Shown: positions 7,382 through 14,131 of the stretch, piece after piece
Numbering within the stretch: position 1 is the stretch's first letter
Layout: each line of letters starts with the position of its first letter
Source: Epsilonproteobacteria bacterium UBA4036
GTDB lineage: Bacteria; Campylobacterota; Campylobacteria; Campylobacterales; Arcobacteraceae
Length of the DNA stretch: 64,000 nt
Assembly: GCA_002382325.1 (NCBI GenBank)
Contig: DGAG01000011.1
Coordinates: 186,001-250,000, forward strand
Reading direction: 5' to 3'
The notes under the pieces: model-generated
Databases searched by the model: none
What the model saw: the letters and a program-made list of their open reading frames with translations, nothing else
Told to the model about the DNA's origin: nothing
Translations under genes and position numbers: made by a program

Positions 7382-8368
7382 TCATTGCCCTAACATCTTA
7401 TTAATTAAACTCCCTTTAGCCTCTTTTGTTTTACGTTCCATAAACTCTTGTAGTGCATTTTCAGGCTTAGTGTTTTTATCTTTATCTTTTTCTTCATCAA
7501 ATTTTTTACGTGATTTCTCAATATCATCCATGTTATAACTACGATTCTTTACATCATTAGCCATAGCCATTATAGAAGCTGAATTATAATACATCATAGA
7601 CATCTCATATTGAGCTTGAAAGAGATTTAACATTTCGATTAATATTTGGTTAGTCGTTTGTTGTTGTTGCATTAGGTCGCTTGCACTATCAATCTGTTTA
7701 ATTAATCGTTCAATCGTTGCTTGTCTTTCTTCTCTCTCTTTTATAGTATCTTCATTTAAATAGTAGTCATTGTAATACTCTGCAGGTGCTAGCAGAGAAT
7801 ATTTTTTTAATTGCTCTCTTTCAATCTTTTTGTAATATAAATATTGGTCTAACTCTTCTCGAGCTTGAATCCAATCTTCATACTTTTTATTTGTTAATGC
7901 TTCATCAACCCTTTCTCTTAGTTTAATATACTGTTCATCCTTTGAGTTATCAAACAAACCTTCAAAGTTTAGTTTCCACTTTTGATAGATTTCATCTTTT
8001 AAAGGCTCGTCCACGTTGTGGTAGTTCTTTAAAAAATAGGTTGCATTGGTATTGTTTACACGCTCTCCAATATCCTTAAATCTGTCTATTGAGTTCATTA
8101 ATCCATTAAATATTCCTTGTATCTGACTTTCAGGATTGTATAATAAGCCCCCTACGTTGTCTAAAAGCTCATTTGTTTGATCTGATAACTCATTGAGCTT
8201 GTTTAGGCTTTCTAGTTGGTCTAAAGCAGTTTTAACACTGTCATTAAAACTCTTTAGTTGTTGTGCATAGTATGTGTATGAGCCAATATCAGTTACAGCC
8301 ATTCCACTTGCATAAATATTTTGTAAAAACATGGTTACTGATAATATTAATGTTATTACTGATTTCAT
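7382..8368 (-). CDS. TrbJ/VirB5-like conjugative transfer protein
   Basis: This 328-residue protein starts with a signal peptide (MKSVITLILSVTMFLQNIYA) followed by the TrbJ/VirB5-style opening VTDIGSYTYYAQQLKSFNDS. A long, mostly helical body follows, with glutamine-rich coiled coil (EMLNLFQAQYEMSMMYYNS) and a charged C-terminus. VirB5/TrbJ proteins sit at the tip of conjugative pili and contact the recipient. The ATG overlaps the relaxase stop by four bases (ATGA), so the two are translationally coupled. It is the last gene of the minus-strand operon. No VirB4, VirB8, VirB9 or VirB10 homologue is present in the element, which makes its presence notable. Confidence 0.75.
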   Translation of the reverse strand: MKSVITLILSVTMFLQNIYASGMAVTDIGSYTYYAQQLKSFNDSVKTALDQLESLNKLNELSDQTNELLDNVGGLLYNPESQIQGIFNGLMNSIDRFKDIGERVNNTNATYFLKNYHNVDEPLKDEIYQKWKLNFEGLFDNSKDEQYIKLRERVDEALTNKKYEDWIQAREELDQYLYYKKIEREQLKKYSLLAPAEYYNDYYLNEDTIKEREERQATIERLIKQIDSASDLMQQQQTTNQILIEMLNLFQAQYEMSMMYYNSASIMAMANDVKNRSYNMDDIEKSRKKFDEEKDKDKNTKPENALQEFMERKTKEAKGSLINKMLGQ

Positions 8369-9645
8369 CGTGTGTACTCCTCTTTATCTAAACTGTTTTG
8401 ATGTACATTTTGTACCTTTTGAACGCTTGGTACTTCTCTTATTACTAACTTGATAATCTCTTTTAAATCAAACTGTTTAAAATGAGTTCTAAGCTCTTTG
8501 GCAAACTCTTTATAGTTTGAGTTCTCTTCTAGTAGTTGTTGATTTTCATGTTTGAGTTTTTGTTCATTGATTTTGCTTTGCTCTATGAACTTTTCTACGC
8601 TCTCACTTTTATAAATATAAGTATCCTCTTTTTTAAGTAAGCCTTTTGAAATGGTTACCCTTTCTTTAGAGATTTCACCTTTGATAGTTAAGCTTCTATC
8701 TTTGGCTTGTTTTTCATAGTTTGAGAGTCTTTCATTTTGATATTCGATTGTTTTAACCTTTTTATCAATCATGCTTTCAAGTTCTTTAACACTCAAAGAT
8801 TGATGTTCAATCTCTTTTTTTAAATCCTTATTGACTTGTTCAAGCTTTGCATAATCAGGTCGTTGTGCTTTTTGTTCTTTTAATCTCTCCCTTTGTTGCT
8901 TAATAGCCTCTTTTAATAACTCTAACTTCTGTTCTTGTTCCTCTTGTTGCCGTGCAATGGCTTTATAGGTTTTATGATCTAATCTTTTTGCATTACTTCC
9001 TTTAACTCCTCTTTCCATTCCCAAATGAGTTGCAGTTATATCTTGTAAGGTGGTCAGCATAGTTCTATTCATAAATTCCCGTCTGTACATCTGTTGCCCA
9101 TCTGATTTTGAAAGCGTAAAAAATGTAATATGAGCATGATGGTTCTTTCGAATTAACTTCCCCTCTTTTTCTTGTCCTTCATCTTTATGAATAGCTACTT
9201 GCAATGTAGTAAATCCTGTTTGCTCTTCAATCTTTTTAGCTAAAGCCTCTACATCTTTTAAATGGTGTTCTGATTTTAAATTAACGATTGCTTCCCAAAG
9301 TGTATTTTTCTTATCAGCTGTTTTATTCAATCCCCTTTTTAATCTCTTCTCTTTGGCTTGATTGTATAAATCATTAAACATCTTTTGTGCTTCTGTTGAA
9401 CTTTGATTACACTCATTATCTTTACTGAACTCTTCAAAAATAGTATTGGCTTTTTTCTCTTCTTCTCTTGCATTATGTTTAAAAGCATGGACTCCTACCT
9501 TTTGAAAATTAATTGAAGATTTCGCCACTCTTTTACCTGAAGAGGTAGAGGTGGAACTGCTGTGATTATTGAATTTATAAATTCTTGCACTCTTTGATTT
9601 GGGTGTTGATTTTAGTTTTTCTTCTAATGGGTTTTCATCTTTCAT
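8365..9645 (-). CDS. MobV/Pre-like relaxase
   Basis: This 426-residue protein is the probable DNA-nicking and strand-transfer enzyme of the element. The N-terminal half carries a metal-binding histidine motif, HKDEG followed about 15 residues later by NHHAHITFF. It resembles the HxDE...HxH arrangement of MobV/Pre plasmid mobilization proteins. From about residue 225 it becomes a long coiled coil rich in Glu, Lys and Gln, as in many MobV proteins. The ATG follows a strong GGGAGGAGG site. The palindrome-rich gap immediately upstream (9646-9899) is a candidate oriT. Assignment to a specific MOB class is not certain, as the nicking residue is not identifiable by eye. Confidence 0.7.
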   Translation of the reverse strand: MKDENPLEEKLKSTPKSKSARIYKFNNHSSSTSTSSGKRVAKSSINFQKVGVHAFKHNAREEEKKANTIFEEFSKDNECNQSSTEAQKMFNDLYNQAKEKRLKRGLNKTADKKNTLWEAIVNLKSEHHLKDVEALAKKIEEQTGFTTLQVAIHKDEGQEKEGKLIRKNHHAHITFFTLSKSDGQQMYRREFMNRTMLTTLQDITATHLGMERGVKGSNAKRLDHKTYKAIARQQEEQEQKLELLKEAIKQQRERLKEQKAQRPDYAKLEQVNKDLKKEIEHQSLSVKELESMIDKKVKTIEYQNERLSNYEKQAKDRSLTIKGEISKERVTISKGLLKKEDTYIYKSESVEKFIEQSKINEQKLKHENQQLLEENSNYKEFAKELRTHFKQFDLKEIIKLVIREVPSVQKVQNVHQNSLDKEEYTR

Positions 9646-9677
9646 ATTGATACCTCCTCCCTTTATTTAGTTTCAAA

Positions 9678-9763
9678 TTTTCGCCGGCGAAAAACTGTTT
9701 TGAACTTCTTGGATTTTCGCGCGCGAAAAAATTAGACTGCTTTTTTATTTTCGCCGGCGAAAA
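9678..9763. repeat. Three 16-bp GC-core palindromes
   Basis: Perfect palindromes TTTTCGCCGGCGAAAA at 9678-9693 and 9748-9763 flank TTTTCGCGCGCGAAAA at 9714-9729. Start-to-start spacing is 36 and 34 bp. They stand out in an otherwise AT-rich element. They lie just upstream of the relaxase gene and could be binding sites for a relaxosome, replication or partition protein. Confidence 0.8.
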
Positions 9764-9775
9764 AAAATTCTTTCG

Positions 9776-9866
9776 CCCTTGTGGTCGAACTTAAAAATTG
9801 ACTTCGTCAATTGGATAGTGCGCACTATCCAATTAAAATTGATATTTATCTTTTTTACCACAAGGG
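9776..9866. other. Nested inverted repeats, candidate oriT
   Basis: CCCTTGTGGT (9776-9785) and its perfect inverse ACCACAAGGG (9857-9866) enclose two further structures. One is a hairpin AATTGAC-TTC-GTCAATT (9796-9812). The other is a 26-bp perfect palindrome at 9809-9834, centred between 9821 and 9822, half-site AATTGGATAGTGC. The position directly upstream of a relaxase gene fits an origin of transfer. An origin of replication or single-strand initiation site is the alternative. No nic site can be named. Confidence 0.6.
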
Positions 9867-9899
9867 TATTTGAACAAAGGGAGAAATTCCCCTGCTCTT

Positions 9900-10916
9900 T
9901 TAACGCATTGAAATTCTGTCGCGTAAATAATCTCCACTTACTTTCGCTGCTTTTTTCGCGCCTGCTTGTACTGCTGTTTTTGCACCTTTACTCGCTAATG
10001 TTAATCCTGTGTATTTTGATACAGCTCCAATAATTGCTCCACCTGTTGAGATAGTTCCTACTCCACTGGTTAATGTTCCACCTTCATTTGAGCTACCAAT
10101 TACTTGATTAATCAAATTAGGAATTTTAAAAATAGCAAGGGCAGTAAGCAATTGAATAAGAACTAAGGCTATGAGATATTGAGTACTTGCTTTAAAATCA
10201 TTTTGGACTTGTTCTATTACGACAATAGAGAACTCACTTGTAGATACACTTAACAAACCAAATAAAAGTGTAAACGGAGCATACAATGAAACTGAAACAT
10301 ATAGCTTTGCCCAGTTAAAAAAGATGTACTCTGTTTTCTTCCAAATTAAAAAAGGAATGATCAATGGAGATAGAGCTAAAACCACTTGACATAAAAAGAT
10401 TGAGAACACAGCTGTAAGAAGTATTACAAGAATTAAAAAAGTTCCTGTTAACCATAAAATAAAGCTGTAAATAAATGGGGCTAGATTTGTAAGTGAAGAT
10501 TGGTCATACAAGTAATTTGTTAATGTGTTTTGAGAAGTAACTATACGTCTGATTATAATATCTATTCTCGCATCTGAATTGGTTGCACTAATTAAATAGT
10601 TAATCATATTCAAGAATATCTCTCGAGGTAAGTCCAATATCTCAATAAGCGTGTCATAATACTCTTTATCCCACATGATAAGTTTTACTAATGTAAAGAT
10701 TATCATTGTCCAAATAAGCTTTTGAGCCAACTCTTCATCTTTTAATTTTTTTGTGGCAATCATATATCCTATAATGACAAGTGTTAAAGCCAATGCACTC
10801 TCAAAAAAATCTGCATTAAATACCCTACTTCCACCATCATATAAACCATTTGTAATGTTCACCATTGCATCATTGAAAATTCCTACAACCAGTGAATAGA
10901 TATCTGCACTAAACAT
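9900..10916 (-). CDS. VirB6/TrbL-like inner-membrane channel protein
   Basis: This 338-residue polytopic membrane protein has about six to eight hydrophobic helices. Examples are LALTLVIIGYMIA, FIYSFILWLTGTFLILVILL, FLCQVVLALSPLIIPFLIW and TQYLIALVLIQLLTALAIF. The order and the LSPLIIPFLIW...FFNWAKLYVSVSLYAPF region match the VirB6/TrbL family, which forms part of the inner-membrane channel of type IV secretion systems. A Gly/Ala-rich cytoplasmic tail follows, as in TrbL. It overlaps the preceding small gene by eight bases. The other channel and ATPase genes of such a system are absent from the element. Confidence 0.75.
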   Translation of the reverse strand: MFSADIYSLVVGIFNDAMVNITNGLYDGGSRVFNADFFESALALTLVIIGYMIATKKLKDEELAQKLIWTMIIFTLVKLIMWDKEYYDTLIEILDLPREIFLNMINYLISATNSDARIDIIIRRIVTSQNTLTNYLYDQSSLTNLAPFIYSFILWLTGTFLILVILLTAVFSIFLCQVVLALSPLIIPFLIWKKTEYIFFNWAKLYVSVSLYAPFTLLFGLLSVSTSEFSIVVIEQVQNDFKASTQYLIALVLIQLLTALAIFKIPNLINQVIGSSNEGGTLTSGVGTISTGGAIIGAVSKYTGLTLASKGAKTAVQAGAKKAAKVSGDYLRDRISMR

Positions 10917-11133
10917 CTTTAATCTCCTTTCTTTTATCTTCTCCTAATTCAACCTTAATCAGTTCCTGTTTTAACCGTTCCACATCACAAGACTTTTCAA
11001 GATATGAATAATATGTCTTTACAAACTTCTCATTCATCTCTGTACACAACTCCATGAAGTACTCTAAGTTCTCTTCTGCTTTAGATAATCTTTTAATGAG
11101 TACTTTTTTAGGTAAATTCTCATACTTATTCAT
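10909..11133 (-). CDS. Small coiled-coil protein of the transfer operon
   Basis: This 74-residue, charged, entirely helical-looking protein has heptad-like spacing (LIKRLSKAEENLEYFMELCTEM) and no known motif. It overlaps the VirB6-like gene by eight bases and the preceding gene by four bases, so it is part of a tightly coupled operon. I do not recognise a family. A role in transfer or replication is inferred only from position. Confidence 0.6.
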   Translation of the reverse strand: MNKYENLPKKVLIKRLSKAEENLEYFMELCTEMNEKFVKTYYSYLEKSCDVERLKQELIKVELGEDKRKEIKDV

Positions 11134-11396
11134 AATGAGCCTCCCTTTTGTTTAAGAAACCCAAACACTAGTCCGTTATACTTCTCTTTTTTTTCTTTCA
11201 AGCTCTCTTTAGCTCTCAAGGCGTCTATTTGTAAATAAAGAAACAAATTCCTTTCAATAGTTCTTGTTAAGTGTTCTCTTTGATCATCAAACTCTTTAAG
11301 AACTTTTCTATAGTTTTTTACTAAATTGCTGTATTGAATTTTCATCAATAAAAAATCTTCTTCTAATTTACGAAACTCTTCATTTCTAATCATCAT
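11130..11396 (-). CDS. Small coiled-coil protein of the transfer operon
   Basis: This 88-residue helical protein is rich in Lys, Glu and Leu (LEEDFLLMKIQYSNLVKNYRK; RTIERNLFLYLQIDALRAKE). It ends in a Gly-containing tail. It overlaps the next gene by four bases and starts one base after the stop of the previous gene, which indicates co-translation. No signal peptide or membrane segment is evident and no family was recognised. Like its two neighbours it may form a small accessory complex with replication or relaxosome proteins, but this is only positional inference. Confidence 0.6.
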   Translation of the reverse strand: MMIRNEEFRKLEEDFLLMKIQYSNLVKNYRKVLKEFDDQREHLTRTIERNLFLYLQIDALRAKESLKEKKEKYNGLVFGFLKQKGGSL

Positions 11397-11397
11397 G

Positions 11398-11823
11398 TCA
11401 AGCTCCTTTTCGTAGTCTGATTAATTTACGTAGTTTTTGATTTTCTTTTTCATATAGAAGAACAAATTTTTTCACTTCACTTTGAAGGAAAAATGCTAAC
11501 CTTACTAAATCAGAGTCCTCTAAGTTCTCATACTTTGTATAAGGATTATTATCAAGGTAGTCAAACAAGTCGGTATATTTAGTAGACTTATCATGTATGT
11601 TAATACCCATGTTTTCCAATAACTCGTTTGATATGCACTTCTTGATAGCCAATTCAATTACTTTTTTTCTTTCTTCATAATAATCGTTCGAAAATCTATA
11701 CACTTTTTCAAATAAGCTTTCAATACTAAATAGTAAATCTGGTCTTTGAAAGCATTCATAATTAATATTTGATAATTTAATCAAATCTCTTTCAAGTTTG
11801 TCATACTCTGCATTTATGTACAT
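11398..11823 (-). CDS. Hypothetical helical protein of the transfer operon
   Basis: This 141-residue soluble protein has mostly helical character and a basic C-terminus (YEKENQKLRKLIRLRKGA). Nothing diagnostic was seen in INYECFQRPDLLFSIESLFEKVY or the middle region. Its start overlaps the stop of the winged-helix replication-type gene by ten bases, placing it as the second gene of the minus-strand operon. I do not recognise it. Confidence 0.6.
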   Translation of the reverse strand: MYINAEYDKLERDLIKLSNINYECFQRPDLLFSIESLFEKVYRFSNDYYEERKKVIELAIKKCISNELLENMGINIHDKSTKYTDLFDYLDNNPYTKYENLEDSDLVRLAFFLQSEVKKFVLLYEKENQKLRKLIRLRKGA

Positions 11824-12623
11824 TTCTCTCCCCTTTTTATTTCATGTAATGGTATTACTTGTCTATGGTTCAATATCTTATAAACATACTCTGCATCCAT
11901 CTTAGAAAGTACCTTTTTTGTAGTTGCATTTCTCAATAGATGGTTACCATCATCCTTATACTCAAAATCATAATACTTACCTTCAAACTCAAGTAAAAAA
12001 GGTTTATCTATACTTCTGTACTTTTCTGCAAACCTTCTTAGTTTATTAACGTAGTGGTAGTATTTTTTTTGTGGTAACTTTTCTTTATTTTTAATTTCTT
12101 TTAACTCATGAGTAATCTCTGAGTGAGTAATCTTTGTATACGTATTTACTTTTTTGTAAGGAGGGTGTTTACTTTTTATGACCTCCTTACTTTTTTGTAA
12201 AGAGGTATTAATCAGTATAATATTATTTGTAATTGGCTCAATATACATTACATTTGTGAGTTGTTTATTATGTACAATAATGTCCCTAAATTCTCTTATG
12301 ATTAAGGGATACTCAACTAAATAATCGAATGCTCTTTTGACGGCCATTCTAGTTGAACCAAACAGATTTGCATATTGTTGATAGCTTTTCTGTAATTTAT
12401 CAGCTTGAAACTTTTGTTTATATTCGAGGAGTGTGCCAGTTTGTTCATCTCTTATTTCATAAGGCTTATACCAATAAACTATATCTGACAAGATTAAGAT
12501 AGCTAACACATAAGCTTTTTTAGTACCTTTTTCAGTTTCATATTGTAAGTTTTCAAACCATGCTATAGGTACAATATTACCAGTTATAGTCAATTCTGCA
12601 ATTTCTTTGCATACTTCATTCAT
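11814..12623 (-). CDS. Winged-helix, replication-initiator-type protein
   Basis: This 269-residue protein has an N-terminal winged-helix domain (about 10-115: NIVPIAWFENLQY, LAILILSDIVYWYKPYEIRDE, QQYANLFGSTRMAVKRAFDYLVEY). That pattern is common in mobile-element and phage replication proteins. A polar low-complexity linker (about 135-185) and a small C-terminal domain follow. The start is supported by AAAGGTAATAA before the ATG. It is the first gene of the minus-strand operon. The linker-coding DNA contains short direct repeats, an arrangement seen in initiator genes that carry their own origin, such as lambda O. A purely regulatory role remains possible. Confidence 0.6.
   Translation of the reverse strand: MNEVCKEIAELTITGNIVPIAWFENLQYETEKGTKKAYVLAILILSDIVYWYKPYEIRDEQTGTLLEYKQKFQADKLQKSYQQYANLFGSTRMAVKRAFDYLVEYPLIIREFRDIIVHNKQLTNVMYIEPITNNIILINTSLQKSKEVIKSKHPPYKKVNTYTKITHSEITHELKEIKNKEKLPQKKYYHYVNKLRRFAEKYRSIDKPFLLEFEGKYYDFEYKDDGNHLLRNATTKKVLSKMDAEYVYKILNHRQVIPLHEIKRGEKCT
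12110..12205. repeat. Iteron-like repeats inside the replication-type gene
   Basis: TTACTTTTTTGTAAGGAGG (12146-12164) recurs as TTACTTTTTTGTAAAGAGG (12187-12205), with a partial copy TTTACTTTTTATGA (12168-12181) between. Next to them GAGTAATCT occurs at 12110-12118 and 12125-12133, a 15-base period. All fall in the linker-coding part of the gene. Iteron function is inferred; codon repetition of Lys/Thr-rich sequence is the alternative. Confidence 0.5.
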
Positions 12624-12688
12624 TTATTACCTTTAATAACAAATAAGGACATACAAGTTACAATTGCATAGTCCTATTGGGGATTAGT

Positions 12689-12723
12689 CCACTTTTAACT
12701 TTCGCCAAAAATCTTAAAAGTGG
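12689..12723. repeat. Hairpin between the replication-type and Xis-like genes
   Basis: CCACTTTTAA (12689-12698) is perfectly inverted as TTAAAAGTGG (12714-12723) around a 15-base loop that contains TTTCGCC. No T tract follows on either strand, so it is not a typical terminator. It lies between the stop of the Xis-like gene and the start of the replication-type gene, where an operator or attenuation structure would fit. Confidence 0.5.
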
Positions 12724-12727
12724 GCAA

Positions 12728-12988
12728 CTATGCTGTTCTTACAGTACTATTCGTAAGAAATAATGCTATGTTAATTAATGGGAAATATACATGGCTCTTT
12801 TCTCCTTGCCCTTTTATGTATTCAGGTATTCCAACTCCACCATTTGCTATAGCCCTATTTATTGATGCACTTGAAATATTCAAAAATGTTGCAAGTTCTT
12901 TTTTTGTAGCTCCTGCTCGTTTTTCAATTCCTTTAATTGCACCTTTTACATGTTCTACATTAAATTTAAGTAGTTCATCTTGTGTCAT
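12728..12988 (-). CDS. AlpA/excisionase-like small DNA-binding protein
   Basis: This 86-residue protein contains an N-terminal helical segment and then a helix-turn-helix (KKELATFLNISSASINRAI). A wing-like tail IPEYIKGQGEKSHVYFPLINIALFL matches the layout of AlpA/Xis-type directionality factors and small element regulators. The start at 12988 is chosen from AAAAAGGAGATGGA just upstream; 26 in-frame codons before it lack such a site and look non-coding. It faces away from the HTH gene at 13151 across a shared 160-bp promoter gap. A role in excision is likely but not shown. Confidence 0.65.
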   Translation of the reverse strand: MTQDELLKFNVEHVKGAIKGIEKRAGATKKELATFLNISSASINRAIANGGVGIPEYIKGQGEKSHVYFPLINIALFLTNSTVRTA

Positions 12989-13150
12989 TCCATCTCCTTT
13001 TTTGTAATAATTACACAAAATATATATTTTTATACAATAAATTAACATAAAAGTGTAGTATTGCATTACTTTTTTTAATTCTGTCTTAAATGTGTATTTA
13101 TTACACTATTATAAGTACTTTATCGCTATAATTTATAAAAAAGTATAAAT

Positions 13151-13885
13151 ATGGACAAAATGACTAATATTGAAGCAATTTGCAAACTTCTAGGGATAAC
13201 AAAGAAAACATGGTATAACTGGAAAAATGAACAAAGACCTATTGTTGCACTTATAACAACATATTTAACAAATACTGATATACTTGAATTTTTAGATAAA
13301 AAAACTATTTCTAAATTTGACTTTTTTTCTACAATTGAACCTGATTTAATACATACATATTCAGATTTAAAGTTTGACTTTGTAGTTAATCCATATAATG
13401 AAAAATTCTTTAGAGACTTTTTATGTAGATATAAAAGTGAACTAATCCTTCTTGATAGACTCACAATTAAAAATGATTTTTTATCTTTACTGTTTGATTA
13501 TCATGCCCAACTTGTAAAAATTGCAGAAATAATCAAATATCCAATTGATCTGATATCAAAAGAATTTCATGACTTCTACTCAATTTTTAATACTAAGGAA
13601 AGTGTTTTTTTCCTTTTATTATTAAATCTAATTAAAAATGATTTTATTTATTATAATAGTTTTTTTTATGATGACTTAGAGCAAACATCAAAAAACTATG
13701 AAGAGTTCAAAACTCCTTTTCTACCTTATGAGAATAAATACTTACTCAATATTCCTATCAATCAAATACAGCATTTAAACACATTTGATAATAGTAAATA
13801 TGACACTGAGTGTCATGATTATATTCCTAGAGAAAGCAAAGACTTTTTTGAAGTATACGAAAACTATTTACTAGCTAATAGTTAA
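13151..13885 (+). CDS. HTH-containing protein, probable element regulator
   Basis: This 244-residue protein has an N-terminal helix-turn-helix (IEAICKLLGITKKTWYNWKNEQRP), of the kind found in phage-type repressors that recognise DNA after a Trp-Tyr-x-Trp turn. The rest is an AT-rich-coded, Asp/Phe/Tyr-rich region with no motif I recognise. It is divergent from the Xis-like gene and abuts attR, the usual place for an immunity or lysogeny-type regulator. A defence or abortive-type function cannot be excluded. No catalytic signature is visible. Confidence 0.6.
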   Translation: MDKMTNIEAICKLLGITKKTWYNWKNEQRPIVALITTYLTNTDILEFLDKKTISKFDFFSTIEPDLIHTYSDLKFDFVVNPYNEKFFRDFLCRYKSELILLDRLTIKNDFLSLLFDYHAQLVKIAEIIKYPIDLISKEFHDFYSIFNTKESVFFLLLLNLIKNDFIYYNSFFYDDLEQTSKNYEEFKTPFLPYENKYLLNIPINQIQHLNTFDNSKYDTECHDYIPRESKDFFEVYENYLLANS

Positions 13886-13924
13886 TTAAGTGGGAAATAG
13901 ATGGGAATAGCCTTTTTTAGACAT

Positions 13925-13973
13925 AAAAAAAGCTCGACATAAAAGCTATAAACTAACCTTTATATCGAGCTTC
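13925..13973 (-). terminator. Element-borne terminator of tRNA-Arg
   Basis: On the minus strand, directly after the tRNA CCA, an AGCTCGA/TCGAGCT stem (13931-13937 with 13965-13971) is extended by AT pairs and one G-U. It is followed by a T run. It repeats the stem of the left-flank terminator at 5076-5124 with a different loop. Confidence 0.75.
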
Positions 13974-13974
13974 T

Positions 13975-14022
13975 TAATGGTACGCCTGGAAGGATTCGAA
14001 CCCTCAACCCCCGGGGCCGAAA
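13975..14022. repeat. attR: element-derived 3' half of tRNA-Arg
   Basis: This 48-base direct repeat matches 5126-5173 with a single difference at 14010, which lies at the first base of the tRNA variable loop. It restores the tRNA from the anticodon loop to the CCA end after integration. Confidence 0.9.
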
Positions 14023-14054
14023 CCCAGTGCTCTATCCAGTTGAGCCACAGACGC
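13978..14054 (-). tRNA. tRNA-Arg (anticodon TCG)
   Basis: The 77-base cloverleaf folds fully. The acceptor is GCGTCTG with CAGGCGT, the D-stem GCTC/GAGC, the anticodon stem CTGGG/CCCGG with loop TTTCGGC, and the T-arm GAGGG-TTCGAAT-CCTTC. Discriminator A and encoded CCA follow. Anticodon TCG reads CGN arginine codons. It is the integration target of the element, which supplies its 3' half and terminator. Confidence 0.95.
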
Positions 14055-14131
14055 ATTGAATGATTAATGGAATATTACTCAATGTTTCCTAAAAGTTTTC
14101 TAAAAAATCAAATGAAAATTCAAGGCGTATT

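Larger units (their letters stand above)
5126..14022. mobile_element. Integrated mobilizable element in tRNA-Arg, about 8.9 kb
   Basis: A 48-bp direct repeat (5126-5173 and 13975-14022, one mismatch at 5161/14010) bounds this region. The right copy is the 3' half of an intact tRNA-Arg and the left copy is a remnant. Inside are a tyrosine integrase beside the left repeat, an Xis-like protein, a replication-type protein, a relaxase, and TrbJ/VirB5- and VirB6/TrbL-like proteins. No phage structural or lysis genes occur, and no VirB4, VirB11 or VirD4 ATPase. It therefore looks like an integrative mobilizable element rather than a prophage or a complete ICE. The protein-coding stretch is more AT-rich than the flanking chromosome. 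Confidence 0.88.

Noticed and set aside
9809..9834. Terminal inverted repeat of an insertion sequence
   Set aside because: It is one contiguous palindrome with no transposase gene near it.
12989..13066. N-terminal extension of the Xis-like protein
   Set aside because: The 26 codons are AT-rich with no Shine-Dalgarno, whereas the ATG at 12988 has a strong one.
5126..14022. A prophage
   Set aside because: There are no capsid, tail, terminase or lysis genes; the relaxase and VirB5/VirB6-like proteins point to a mobilizable element.
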